Position numbers and translations under genes: made by a program. Under the pieces are notes generated by a model. The model was not told the DNA's origin, did no database searches, and saw nothing but the letters and a program-made list of their open reading frames with translations. A DNA stretch of 64,000 bases, taken from contig JAWZYV010012244.1 of assembly GCA_038373885.1 (NCBI GenBank), forward strand, positions 248,001 through 312,000, read 5' to 3'. Below are positions 33,566-45,735 of this stretch, piece by piece (positions within the stretch are counted from its first letter, which is position 1; each line of letters starts with the position of its first letter). The DNA comes from Cheiracanthium punctorium (Eukaryota > Arthropoda > Arachnida > Araneae > Cheiracanthiidae).

Positions 33566-33787
33566 TGTTATGGCAAAGCTACGCAAGGGCTATCTGTCAA
33601 GCATGGGGGGATGCCTTGGTTTGGAGGACTTTCTAAGGGGTTCTAACGCGTATTCAAGTTACATCTAGAGGAAACCGACCGAAACTCCAGATCATTAGAT
33701 TGGCAGGCACGAGATAGGTCATAACGCTGGAATTCATATTTCAGCCGCCTACCGTTATGAATCTCTTATTCACTCGGCTATGGTGGG
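33566..33787 (-). repeat. tRNA-derived SINE copy, - strand
   Basis: The - strand reads 'ccaccatagccgagtg' (head), 'cagatgtaac'-like and 'gaaagtcctccaaaccaagg' (body), as in the 28,130 copy. The head is diverged. Confidence 0.7.
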
Positions 33788-33969
33788 AGAGCAAGGCGCA
33801 GTGCCGAAAAGAATGTAAAAGTTGCGAATTTTCACAGCCAAAAGAAGGGACACTATGAAAGCTTTTTAAAAAAAGGTGGCTAGCAGCACAAAACAAAAGG
33901 GAGCTATTTTCAACAGCCCCTTCTTTGATCCTCCCAGGCGTTTGAGTGCTTTAATAAGTTGACGCCTAT

Positions 33970-33992
33970 CCCCCCCCCCCCCCATGTGCATA

Positions 33993-34025
<33 letters not shown>

Positions 34026-34026
34026 C
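33970..34026. repeat. Poly-C followed by poly-T
   Basis: About 14 C then more than 30 T with a short break; likely unstable and prone to sequencing error. Confidence 0.9.
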
Positions 34027-34580
34027 AGATTGGCGTCACGCTCCGTTAAATGAAGATATTGTTTCTGCATTACGCAGAACATCTTGTTTACGATACGATT
34101 TCGCTGTAAAAATTTTCGAACAAATCAAATGAAAACAGCTTCGCCTTTTTTTTTTTTCTTTTTTTGTTTACTCACGTGTTGGCGACATCATATCTCCTGC
34201 CTGGATAAACACGAAGCCCGGGAGACAGCGGAATCTTTCAGAGCATTGCCACTCTTTCCGATATGAAAAGGGGGAAAATGGATGAGAGCTCTTATTCCAA
34301 TTGGGATGATTAGATTGTGCTTGTTTATTTTAACTCTCCAGAGTAGAGAGAAGTTGTAACGGTCGGTTCCCGAATCTCTTCCAGATTTGGAACTGCTGGC
34401 GAGTTTAGCTTATTTGTCGCGATACTGGATGCATTCATGCCGAGATCAGAGCAAAAACTACGATTATCGCTGGGATTGGATGGATCTGCAAAACTAAAGT
34501 ACTATTATAGCTATTTTTCGAGTGGGAGGGGGGGTGGGGGGGTGTACTATACTCATCTTATCAGGGGCGTTTAGTTTCTG

Positions 34581-34633
34581 TGATTATGGCAACGCTACCC
34601 TAGAGCGATTTTCCAAGGATGGGGGATGCCCTA
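34581..34633 (-). repeat. SINE 3' fragment
   Basis: The inverse of 'ggcatcccccatccttgg' and 'tagcgttgccataa' matches the tail of the SINE family at 33,566. Confidence 0.55.
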
Positions 34634-34639
34634 ATCAGG

Positions 34640-35630
34640 AGCGTAACTATAGCTTTCAAATAGAAGTCCATTTTTACTATATAAAATTCGATGAACAGTA
34701 AATTTTATTATAAATATTTCGTAAAAAATTTCAGTTACATTGAACACTTTTTATTAAATTTTCTCTATTGCTGATTAGATTATAGAGCTTACAAAAAATT
34801 ACATTTTTTTAATTAATAAAAAGTTTTAAATTTTTTATATGAAATGTAAAAATATTTTTACCATTTTACTATTTGGAGACACGTGTACAAAAGATGGATA
34901 TGCTGCCAAAATGATCATTTTTGGAGGTGTCAAGTCCCCTACACGCACTCCTCATATACGTGTGTGCATCTCATGGTTCTCTTTAACAATTTTAAATAGA
35001 AAGAAACAAATTGGCTGGGAAAAAGTTCGATATATGTTTAAAAAAATACATAAATGCACGGTGAACTATCATAAACGATGAACCAATGCATTTTATGCAA
35101 TTTGAGAGAAAGAAAAGGGAAAATTCTCTTACTAAAATAAATAAATTCTGCTAAGTACATTTCTTTTTCTTATTCCTTTGTTGTAGACAAGTACAAACTT
35201 TAAATTAACCGGATTGAAATTTTGCTCAAATATGTAAAATAAATATTGAGGAAAAAACTAGCCATTCTAAAAAAAAATCATCCATTATTCCTGCCTTTAA
35301 CGATTTTCCACAATTTTTAGCTCTGAAAACATCACCAACATCGTCGGACAATCGGTCTAGCTTTATCGTGTAAATTAGGCGAATATATACATAGAAACTT
35401 TTTTACAAATTTGTTCCCAAAAATTTTGACAATTTCTGCCAAATTTGGAATTTCTTATTTATTTATTTTTACTTTATAGCTGTCCTTGAAAATTACTACT
35501 AAAAATTACGTTATATTAGGTCTTGAATAGTTCTAAAATCAAATTATGTCACAGACTCTAAAATATCCGAGATGTTTCTTTACTTGCACTCTGTGGTGTA
35601 CTTGCACTTCTACGATGATGCATAACCCGC
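34640..35630. other. AT-rich stretch, nothing recognised
   Basis: An 80-codon frame at 34,839-35,081 has no recognisable motif. No repeat ends were seen. Confidence 0.4.
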
Positions 35631-35631
35631 A

Positions 35632-35857
35632 GGCCCACTATGGCCGAGTGGATAAGACAGTGGACATAGTAGATGGCTGAAATGTGAAGGTCCCGCGTTC
35701 GGGCCCAGAGCACGGCTGTCGATCTATCACTCTAGAGCTTTGGGCGGTTTCCTAGAGCCGTGGACAGATGTAACGTGAGTACATATTAGAATGCTTAAAA
35801 CTTTCTTCACTCAAGGCACCTACCTACCTCGTAGGCTCGCCATAACACAATATATAC
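35632..35857 (+). repeat. tRNA-derived SINE copy, + strand
   Basis: The head 'ggcccactatggccgagtgg', B box GCGTTCGGGCC, and body 'cagatgtaacgtgagtacat' align with 28,130-28,360. Clear flanking duplication not seen. Confidence 0.75.
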
Positions 35858-36558
35858 GATAAAAATCTATATGCCTTTTGCACGTCTCAGAAAAAACTGT
35901 TGAGTACAAAAATCGGATATTAAAATTGACTGAGGCCCATCCATTTGAGAAAGCACGTCTAAGAGATTTTTTTCTAGGATCTAGGTTTCTCACTTTCATA
36001 TGAATTCTCTGTTTGTAAAAGTGTATAGTAGAGGTAGAATAAAAATAATTTGCAACTGAATTTTTGGAAGCCTCTAGCATAATCTTTTAATAGTTCTTTT
36101 TTAAATTTTTCAAAAGAAGCTTTTTTTTGTTCAGTAAAGAAGCAGAATACGTAAGATGTAGATAGTTTTTTACACACTTCAAAAAATTAGTAGATACGAA
36201 CTTTGTGAAATGCCGGTGACATTTTCTTTTGAAGAGACCGATTGAACAAATAACAATCGAACAATCGAGCCCTTCCTCCTCTGTTTTTTTAATTTTTTTT
36301 TTTTTTTTCAAACATAGTACTTTTCTTACAGGAGAACATTCAAGTCTGCTGATTGGTCCGACATCTGCTTAATCAATCTATTAAAAGAACCTCTGCCGAT
36401 TCTCAAAGTTCATCTCAGCTCAGCTGGATTTTCCCGCGCTTTCCCGGAGTGCGTCGGAAAACAATTGCGCCTCCACCGCTGAAGTGTCGTTCTGTTGTTC
36501 TATACTCCGTCACACCCCATCCAATCGGCAGAGCAGAAAGAGAAACGATAGCGATATC

Positions 36559-36692
36559 AGTGGCGTAGAAGTAAAGGGGCGGCAAGCTAAAAACGAAGAT
36601 GGAGGGCCGGTAGAAATGTCGAAACTCAGAGAGAATGGGGCGGCGAATTGAAGGACCGCACCGGGCGCCAATAACCCTCGCTGCGCCGCTGA
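36559..36692. mobile_element. hAT-like MITE relic
   Basis: CAGTGGCGTAG at the left and CTGCGCCGCTG at the right are imperfect inverses around a GC-rich interior. No 8-bp duplication found. Confidence 0.45.
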
Positions 36693-37034
36693 GAGCTACC
36701 TACTCCATCTTGAAAGGTTCGAGAGCGTTCCACGAGATAAAATCTGCCGGGAGAAACAGTTATCGAACGAAATCTCAGTTTGCCCGGGAAACCGTGGGAA
36801 GCAAATAGAAATAAAAAGAAAGGTATAGATTGATTGTTAATTCATTACGTGCAAGGTCGATTCTTCTTTGCTTTTGCCGATATATACCCAATCATGTGTT
36901 GTGAAATCGTGAGTTAAAAATATTAGCATGTGCTGTTTTATTACGGATGTTCTTTTTCCCGAAATCACGCAACTTTTCGACAGCTTTTAAGGCTGTTTCA
37001 CTTGAAAATCATGCAACTTTTGAGCAGCTTTAAA

Positions 37035-37695
37035 TTGAATTGCTCTAGAAACTCGGAAAATTTTAGAATGTCTTTTTACAAGATGCACTGTGAACTGACA
37101 TTGAAAATGAACCTATAAGAGTTACCAAATTGTCAGAGGAGAAAAGCTAAACGTAGTAAATTTCGCTATATTTTCAAAAGTCGGTCAATCCTCGGCCCAT
37201 TTTTGAAGGCAATTGTGGTGCTTATGAATTTTTTCTGAAAGTTGCACCAGACATACAGATTTACTGTCAATGTCAGTCCATAGTGCATTGAGCGATGCAT
37301 TATTCATTTTTTGTGTGTTTAACACTGTGGGTTTGTTTTTAAAGCTGATCAAAAGTCCTGTAACGACTATCGCTCTTCAGGTAGAACATCCCCCTTAAGA
37401 GTGTTCCATTTGAAAATCCATCGTCGTCCAATAACTCAAAAATTAATAATGCTTCTTCACCAAATACGCTATGGACTAATATTAACAGTAAAGCTGTATG
37501 TGTCATACGAATTTCAGAAAAAAATTCATAAGCACAAAAGACGCCTTTAAAAATGGGCCGAGAGGAGTTATCTGTTGCAAAATTCCGCATGCTTAGCATT
37601 TTTCCTGCTTTACAACTCCTAATCCAGTTGTTTGTAACAGTTCACGGTGCCACTTGTAAAGAGACATTCTAAATTTTTCCGAGTTTTTACCCGAT
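37035..37695. repeat. Fold-back element with ~290-bp arms
   Basis: The left arm ('actcggaaaattttagaatg', 'cggcccatttttgaaggc', 'ttatgaattttttctgaaa', 'gcattattcattttt') is mirrored at 37,400-37,695. The arms are visibly diverged, the loop is ~70 bases, and there is no coding frame. Partial relatives lie at 29,465-29,730 and ~51,215-51,262. Confidence 0.65.
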
Positions 37696-37721
37696 TAAAC
37701 TCTTTAAAAGATGTGCAACGC

Positions 37722-37784
37722 CTCACCATGGCACGGTGGTTATGTCGCTAAAAATGGCAAAAAAAAAAAAAAAAAAAAAAAAAA
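37722..37784 (+). repeat. SINE head fragment with poly-A
   Basis: 'cctcaccatggcacggtggt' matches the SINE head at 28,131, then breaks off at a ~28-base A run. Confidence 0.7.
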
Positions 37785-38259
37785 AGGGAAAAACTCCACC
37801 ACACCATTCAGATTTCCCTCAAATTTTTTACAGATGATTCATAGGCTAAGATAACCACAAAACACAATTTTGATAGTTCTATGATAATTAAATACGTAGA
37901 AAATAGTTATTAGAATTTAAAATTTTCCGCATTAAATTCGCCATTTTTTCTTTCTTAATTCTTTGAATAACGCCTTACCTGTAAAAATTTAATGAAGTGA
38001 AAATTTGTTTACAAAGGTAACTTTTCAAGCTGATTCTAAAAATGTAATCAAAATTTGAGTATATTCTATAGATTTTGCATAAACTTTGCTAAGAAACATC
38101 ATGAATTTTTTTCGACATGTTTGATCGAAAACACACGTTTTAAAGTTTTATATGTTGTTAAGATGGTGCATCAACTACATTCCAAAAAATTTCATCTGGT
38201 CTTTTATCTTAGGAGCTGAGAAGAAAAATTAAATTTTCATGTGATTTATAAAATATGTA

Positions 38260-39180
38260 TCCTGCTAATATTATAAATCTGAAAAATTGCATGTTTGTGG
38301 ATGAAATTTGGAACGAAGATAGTTTATACCCCGGGATTAACACATAGCCTACAGTTCATGCATATAGCGTAAGTAGTTCTTTTACAGAGACACTCAAACA
38401 ATTCTGATACATTATGTTCTATGGACATCTTTGAAACTTCTGAATAGATTCTAGCTACAATTCATATAGCATAAATAGTACAGATTCTAGAACTTCTTTT
38501 CACTGATAGAAAATTATACTATCCCTGCATAATATAGACTACCTTTAATGCATATATCATATGTAGTTCTTTTGCAGGAAGACTATAAGTATTACATTAT
38601 GCTCTATATGGACATTTCTGTAACTATTGAAGATTAGTAACAAGATTTTTTCATTGATAGAAAGCTACACTATTTCTAGCAAATATAAGCTAAAATTCAT
38701 GCATATAGCATAAATGGATACTTTGCACGATGACTCGAATAGATTCATTGATAGAAAGCTACACTATTTCTGGCAAATATAAGCTAAAATTCATGCATAT
38801 AGCATAAATGGATACTTTGCACGATGACTCGAATAGATTTTTGAAAATTTGCGTGCAAAGAAAACAATGCAAGCACGTCTATCTAACTGGAAAAGGATTA
38901 TGCAGTAAAATCCCAATTAAAAATGTAACATCGATAATTTTGCACCATTTGCGTGAATCGGCTTTTCATGATTGAGTTTAAACAGACTACTAGAAAATAG
39001 TTATACATTATCATACTCGTTATTCTAATAATAATTATAAGAAATGTATCAAAAACACTTACATTAAAACAAAAAAGATAAGCATCTTAGCATATTCCAT
39101 TTAATAATACATGGCCTAATAAAATTATTTCGAATATCTAAAACTCTTTATTCGCTCAAACCACTTTGTTTTTATTTTTC
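38260..39180 (+). mobile_element. Helitron 5' end and AT-rich body with tandem repeats
   Basis: A|TCCTGCTAATATTATAAAT at 38,260 matches the 5' end at 19,152. The body has a ~92-bp near-identical duplication at 38,653-38,838 ('gatagaaagctacactattt', 'ggatactttgcacgatgac') with weaker units upstream. No 3' end on this strand. Confidence 0.45.
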
Positions 39181-39182
39181 TA

Positions 39183-41251
39183 CTAGCTGAAGTACCCGTT
39201 CTTCGCACGGGAATGAATGGACTTTTTGATATTACGATTTGTGGTGATTACTATTCATTGTAATAAACAGATATAGCAAAATGGATATCGCGTTATATTG
39301 TGTCCAATAATCATGCATACCGAATTGCAAGGCAATCGTTTGTACGGTGCAGAAGGCCATGCGGCGTAGCGCAATCTAGTGGCGAGTTTTAGCAAAACGG
39401 ATACGGCGAAAATATTCTTCGCATTCAGATATCGATGTATACGAATTTTCATGACTATCGGCTGGACAGTCCTGAAGTTCATGTGTTGACGCGACATCTA
39501 GTGGTAAGTTATAGGAAAATGGATAGCGCCAAACTCTTCCCCGTGTTCAAATATCTATGTATACCTATTTTCATAGCAATCATTTGCACAGTCCAGAAGT
39601 GATACACTGCAGGGCCATCCAGTGGTTCAATTAAAGTAATGATTTGCTACAGCGCCGTCAAGTGGCGAGTTATAGCAAAATGGATAACGCCAAAATATTC
39701 TCATTGTTCAAATAGCTATGTATACTGATTTTCATAGCGACCGTTTGAATGGTCAAGAATTTGGCCTGCTGCAGCGTCATCTAGTGGCGAGTTAAAATAA
39801 TAATGCATTGCAGTGTCATCTAGTGGTGAGTAACATCAAAAGGAACGCAGTTAGAATATATTCTTCGTGCTCAAATGTGTAAGTATAAAAAATTTTATGC
39901 CGACGGTCGAACGGTATAGAAGTTGATGCGTTGCAGCGCCATTTAGCGGCAAGTTACAGCAAAATGGATAGTGAAAAATATTCTCCGTGTTCTAATATTC
40001 GCGTGTACCAAATTTCATCGAAATCGGTTGGACGATATTCGCATAGCAAACGGCTAAACGGAATAGAATTCGACGTTGTGCTGCGGCACCAAGTGGCAAG
40101 TTAAGGAAAACGGATAGCAAAAAAACTTTCTCCATCATAAAAGACTTAGGTGAACCAAATTTCATGTGCAACGGTGCCAACGGTGCTGGAGTTTTTCAAC
40201 CTCATAAACACATACCAACATTCATTTTTATCTATAACCAGTGTTATTATATATGCCAGTCTCAAATAAAATCCAGTTTCAAATCTAAGCCTCGCCAAAG
40301 TGCCAACATACGCCATTTTGCAAGAGTTTTTTCAGGGAATCATTCGAAGCATTGACTTAGCAGCAATCAATATGGGAAATGGTTCGACGCAAAGTAGCAC
40401 GCATTTATTTGAAAAGTGGAATCCCTTAATACAGCCGAATTTTTTAAAATTATCAACTATAATGTGTTTTATTCATCGTTACTCCGATGTACTAAATGAG
40501 AAGATTTCAATTTTCTGAAATTTGGCGGAATTCCCCCAACTTAAATCAATGTACTCAATTGGCGAGAATTCTGAAGTTAGATCGCTTGAAATCCCTTAAT
40601 AACTGCATTATTTCTTCACGGATCATTAAAATTTAACGCTGTATTCTAATAAAACCTTTGCACTTGTTTTCAAAAATCTATTTCCTTAAGCTCTCAATAA
40701 ATTGCGCCAAGCCGAAAACTGTGCAAACCGCTAGAACTCACTTACTCAAAATCGATATTTCAGCCACTTTATTTTTTCGCCAAACTAAAAAATTTTACAC
40801 ATTAGCCTCGGAAATCTTCAATTCTTATTGTTTTGCGTATAAAACATTTCATTCCTGCTCTGATTTCCCATGCACACGATATTATAATTTAAAAAAAATA
40901 ACCTTACGAATATAAACTAACAAAAAAAAAATCATTATTATTCTTTTATTTTTACTTTGAGAATTTAAAACATTTTATTCGGCAAAATCGCCACACATGG
41001 CAACCACGATCCTTATTTCACACTTTTTTCACTACAGGGGTTACAATTACGGAAAGCTTTTTGCGTGGAGAGCATAAAAAATCTCTTAAATTCCGGGAAC
41101 GGGTGGACTTTCAAAGTTTTAAAGTGGACTACGATTTATTCTATATTATTTTACATATCTGTGCTAAATTTCAGGCCGATAGGTCCATTTTTGTGGATTT
41201 GTATACGAATCAAATCCACAAACAAACAGAATTTCATTTTTATTTATAAGA
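39183..41251 (-). mobile_element. Non-autonomous Helitron with both ends, 2,069 bp
   Basis: On the - strand it begins A|TCTTATAAATAAAAATG and ends with hairpin CCCGTgcgaagaACGGG, 'tacttcag' and CTAG|T. 5' TC, 3' CTAG, a sub-terminal hairpin and A/T flanks are the Helitron hallmarks. It carries no Rep/helicase. The 3' half is a minisatellite (see 39,260-40,170). Confidence 0.8.
39260..40170 (-). repeat. Minisatellite in Helitron, ~122/39-bp spacing
   Basis: The core 'cgccatctagtggcgagtt' and variants recur at about 39,373, 39,494, 39,616, 39,655, 39,778, 39,817, 39,940 and 40,085, alternating ~122 and ~39 bp. Between cores are 'atctatgtatac' and 'caaaatggata' phrases. The same array occurs inverted at 48,700-50,800. 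Confidence 0.7.
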
Positions 41252-41309
41252 TGATAACCAACTTAACTGCAGACGATTTTATTCACCCATCCTAATATGC
41301 AGAAGACGT

Positions 41310-42732
41310 CGGCTGCCCAATTTTAAAACACAGTAAGGGACAAATTTTTCAAAATGGATTTTTTAGCATTTTTCGTTCTAAGAGAGTCGTGTGAACATGA
41401 TTTACTTGGTACTTTTTAATAATTTAATTTTTTCGTATAGATATCAAAATGGATAAACCTAGTAAGTGCTTTTTTTTAATTTGACAAATTTAAAACAAAG
41501 TAACACTTTAAACAATTTAAAAAGCCTTTTGAGAATACCTGAAAGTGAATGATAAGTCTAAAGACTTAATTGATAATAACGGATCAATAGAAAGTTTTGA
41601 AGAATAGATTCATTGGTAAGAATATTGTAAGTTTTCATAATTGTTTATAATTTTTCATATCATTTGTTAAGTTAAAATATATTTTAAAAATGAGTAAAAT
41701 GACAAAGTAATTTTATCTGGTCGTGATTTTATTTACTTTGCGCTTATAGATTTCACTGTGGGAAAAAAAAAAAAAAAGTATATATTGATTGTATTTATCA
41801 TTTAATGTTAATAGCCGTTATTACATAAATATTTATTGTAATATATGTAGGAGGCGACGTCGAAATAAGACTGGAAGCACTCCTACGGTTCTCAATCACG
41901 TTTATTGCTCGGCTAAATATAACAGAAGAAATATTTACAAAAGAAAGGAGAGATTTTGCAGAACATGAATAAGCGGAGTCGGTCACAGGGTTAGGTTTCC
42001 TTATCACACAGGAGCCACTGGCCACCTTCTCGTGGTCGTTCTGGAGTCGAATCGTCTACGCGCGATCAGAGAGCTACGTCCGACATCGCTCCTACGCGAG
42101 CGTGGTCTCGTTCGCATCTGCTACCTTCAGCTCCTAGACTCTGATAACCTGCGGTTTCTGTAGACGTGAGATTGTGATGCCATCTGCTGGAGGGTTGCGC
42201 CTCTTGATTACCACATATATTAAGACATAATGCAGTGTGAGAAGCATATCACTGGAAAAAATTAAATTAGAAAAATTAACACAATAGCTTTGAATTAATT
42301 TTTTTTTCTGTTCATTGTTTAATTGTTATTAATTATTAATATCCAGATGTTTTCAATAAATAAAATTAAAAACTCTCCCTAATATTGTTTTTTTTTTTAT
42401 CTACAAAGTTTATTCTACTGATTTATTGCAGAAATCTCTAATTAATAACCTTGTAAGTGCACTTACTGTGTTTTTGAATTGATCAAATATAAATTTTTTT
42501 CACGATCCAACAACTTTTTAACATAGTAAGTGCAATAAATATCACAACACAAGTAAAAATGATATTTTTTTTTCTACATGTTGTCATCCTAATCTGTGAC
42601 AATAATCAACGGTTTGTTGTGCAAAAATACCATTTCGTGCTGCTAAAAGAAAATAGGTTTTATTGATTTTCTGGACTTCTGGTTTTATTGATTTTAAATT
42701 TGTCCCTTACTGTGTTTTAAAATTGGGCAGCC
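41310..42732. mobile_element. TIR element, ~1.4 kb, with nested solo LTR
   Basis: CGGCTGCCCAATTTTAAAAC begins a ~38-bp TIR continuing 'acagtaagggacaaattt', mirrored at 42,695-42,732. The interior is AT-rich with no transposase, apart from the inserted LTR. It abuts the Helitron 5' end at 41,251. Superfamily undetermined. Confidence 0.7.
41846..42215 (-). repeat. Probable solo LTR
   Basis: A GC-richer 370-bp block, TG...CA at its ends (- strand TGTGGTAATC...CCTCCTACA), flanked by TATA on both sides, with AATAAA near its - strand 3' part. It looks like a Ty3/Gypsy-type solo LTR. The 4-bp duplication is weak evidence in AT-rich DNA. A 75-codon - strand frame inside is probably not a gene. Confidence 0.5.
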
Positions 42733-42988
42733 GATGTGTCTTACTCAAAATCCAGGTTCCGAAAATTAAGTAATAGAAAAACTACTTTAATATGTAACAG
42801 CTCACAATTTCTAATCCAGATATTAATTAGCAGACGATTTTAAATTCTCATGTTTCGGCTGAGCTTATGGATATATGTTCGTAAAACTCCCTTTCCTGCA
42901 TTTACCGTGTTTATTCACATAAAGTTTTATATCCATGGTTCCCGAACGCAAAATAAATAAATAAATAAAAGTGTTCTTTCTAGTCAAT

Positions 42989-44202
42989 CGGGGCCTTCGC
43001 AATTAGTAACGGGCCTGCGCGTGTATTTTGATGAGCCATCCGAAGAGGCCTACGGATGCTCGAGTCTTCACGTATACATCAGGCATTTCTTAAGCTTCCC
43101 AGTGCTTTCAAACGTTATTTAATGTAGTTTTAAGTAGTAATTGTGTTACTAATTCGAGTACGAACTCATGATTAATTTGTTTGCTATGATACATATTTAC
43201 ATAAAGAAAATAGATGCATATAATTTGAAGGAAAAACAAAGTAGCGCTTATTCTCATGATTCACGATTGCTTATTTTAGTTTCACAAGTGGATATTTAAT
43301 ATACTTTAAAATAACTAAATACACAAATGAGAAAGACATTTTTATAATGAATATTTCATGAACGTAGTCGTATTTCTTACGTTATTTTAAAAAATTTAAC
43401 ATTAATCTTTAACAAATGATGTATTAAAGCGCATTTCAGTGTTTTCGGGATATCCTGTATATTGGAGAAAATTGATAAAATACGCTCTATAGCGCGATCC
43501 CTGAATTAATTATTCTTTAATAAAGACATTTCATGTAGTATATGTTATTCTTTTGTCGCTTTCTCAATCGAACTTTGGAACTGGGCAAGCATAATGAACG
43601 CTTGTACAAAATATTAACTACATTTGAAGTTTCTATATAAATGGGCAAAAATCAATAATTTATAATTTACTGTATTTCTTGTACTTTAGATGTAAGGCTT
43701 AATCACATAATCAAGGCATATATAACTGATAAATAACATTTTCAACTGGCAAAATTAAATTGTCTAAATAGTATCACAACGTCAAGCTTATTTACAAGAA
43801 TAAAAACTACTCAAGTAATACGATTTCTGATTAAAATAATTTATTTATAAATAACACATGAGTAATTATTCACTAAACATGATTTACATACATATTTTTA
43901 GAATTTCTAAATACATTATAAGCGTTCACTTACCTTTACATTCAGAGCAAAATGTTCGAATTTTAGGATAAATTTTCATGAAAGAAATGGCGCAAGATTC
44001 ACAAAATGATTACTTACATCTAAAGTTCTTTAGTACGACAAAAGTATAAAAAAATTGTTTTAAAATAATAAAATAATATAACATTTAGAATACTTAGAAT
44101 AATGAAATAGAATACTGTAACTGAGGAAAACAGGCCTCAATGATAAACTCATTTTTAGCGATGGCAACTCATAAGCAGGCCCGTTGCTTAGCGATGGCCC
44201 CG
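42989..44202. mobile_element. TIR element, 1.2 kb
   Basis: CGGGGCCTTCGCAATTAGTA 'acgggcctgc' at the left is mirrored by 'gcaggcccgttgcttagcg' and 'atggccccg' at the right, a ~28-bp imperfect TIR. Flanks share TCAAT. AT-rich, non-coding interior; family unknown. Confidence 0.65.
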
Positions 44203-44449
44203 GATCAATTTCAAACGTGACATAAAAATGACGTCGATCAAATTTGTGATTTGAATTCGTAAAAACATCTTATGTTCTTAGGTGTTTATTTTTATTTTAG
44301 AAAACAAAGGGTCAATCTATGTAATCCAATTAATCGAAATTACAAAACGAAAAACAAAAAAAAAAATTAGTTATTTCGTTCGAGACGTATTTTTTGAGAT
44401 CAAAGTGACGTAGATTTCAATTGTAAATCTCAGTGTGTTTACTACACAG

Positions 44450-44667
44450 TCAATTTTCGGAAAGCTTTCTGCGTGGAAAACATAAAAAATCCCTTAAACG
44501 CTGGGAACGGGTGGACTTTTTAAGTTTTAAAGTGTATACTATCATTTATTCTATATTATTTTAGACATCTGTGACAAAATTTCAGGCTGATAGGTCCATT
44601 TTTGTGGATTTGTATACGGTCTAAACAAACAAACCCACAACGAGAATTTCATTTTTATTTATAAGGA
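44450..44667 (-). mobile_element. Helitron 5' fragment, - strand
   Basis: Begins A|TCCTTATAAATAAAAATG and shares 'cacccgttccc' and 'gaaagcttt' phrases with the 45,736 and 41,251 elements. Truncated after ~220 bp. Confidence 0.65.
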
Positions 44668-45239
44668 TTATTATTAGTTACTACATGGTTTTCACTACTT
44701 ATGAAGAGCCGTACTTAAGTAAAAACCTTGGAAGAAAATTTGAAGTTTCGGTGGGAGATTTTTAGGGAAATTTTTGGAATTCTGGCAACACTGTCTGCTT
44801 CAGTGTTACAATATATACACAGTCACTTTTCATCATGGACAAGTTTATGCATACAGGAGTTTAAAAAGCGGCAGAAAGTAACCATAGTTTTTAAAAAATA
44901 TTTTTAGGAGTACAAAAGAATACCAAGGAGTACAGGTTTTAAAATAAGTACAGCACACAAAAAAGGAGTACAAAACTCTCTCTAAGTTTTTCAGTGGTCA
45001 ATTTGCACGTGCAGGCTATTGTGGGTCGAATTATTTATGTTATTTTAATGACCAGTCGGGATCCACGACAAAAGCTAACCCGTGAAACCACAAAACCACG
45101 CCCTAAACACAATGGGGAGCCTTTTCTCCGCAATCCGTCTAGGTCTAGAACAGGGATAGGCAAACTTTTTCGATCGCGGGCCAAAAGTTGAAAAAAAAAA
45201 AGGTTTGGCGGGCCAAGATAAATTTTTCTAAAAGTTCAA

Positions 45240-45735
45240 GAACAATATACAAGTATTACAATTTAAATATGTTATGAGATGAATGAAATTGCGATTTCAT
45301 TTTTAAAAGTTCCTTATATTGAGGTTCGAAGTGAGATGCACTGATTCTAAGGAACGAGGCTAAATGCTCATCTGCCAGTCTACTTCTGAAAGAACTCTCT
45401 CTAAGGTTCATATTTGAAAACACTTGTTCTCATTTATAAGATGAAGCAAACATAGGACTGATTTTCTGGGCGTGAGATATTAAATTTAAGAAACTTACTT
45501 TCGATAATGATTTGCAAAACTCTGGCATATTTAGAAAAAACTGCTTGAGATAATTGTTAGATTGCAATTCAAATTATTCAAGCTGTAAATATGACCTCAC
45601 TGCTTCACAATTTACGTTGAAAGGCAGTGGTAAAAATATCCAATTCTGTTTGAATGGCACTGAAATCTTGAAATCTGCGTTCGAACTCAAAATGCACTTT
45701 TTTCAAGCCATCTTCATAATTCTTAATATGGATAT
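45240..45735 (-). pseudogene. hAT transposase C-terminal relic
   Basis: Conceptual - strand translation, with frameshifts and stops, shows YEDGLKKVHFEFERRFQDF upstream and, later, SYKxEQVFSNMN and SRLADEHLASFLRI. These correspond to the C-terminal dimerisation region of hAT transposases of the ZBED/GTF2I-repeat type (CEQxFS...SRLxDEHL). The N-terminal part is missing: the frame is cut at 45,735 by a Helitron 5' end. In-frame stops show it is dead. Confidence 0.65.

Noticed and set aside
39260..40170. CRISPR-like array
   Set aside because: Repeats are long, diverged and irregular, in a eukaryotic Helitron; no spacer structure or cas genes.
39255..40180. - strand frames repeated in the minisatellite
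   Set aside because: Short frames produced by the tandem unit; stops vary between units, so no coding constraint is visible.
44994..45191. 65-codon frame left of the hAT element
   Set aside because: Runs into the hAT terminus; no conserved motif.
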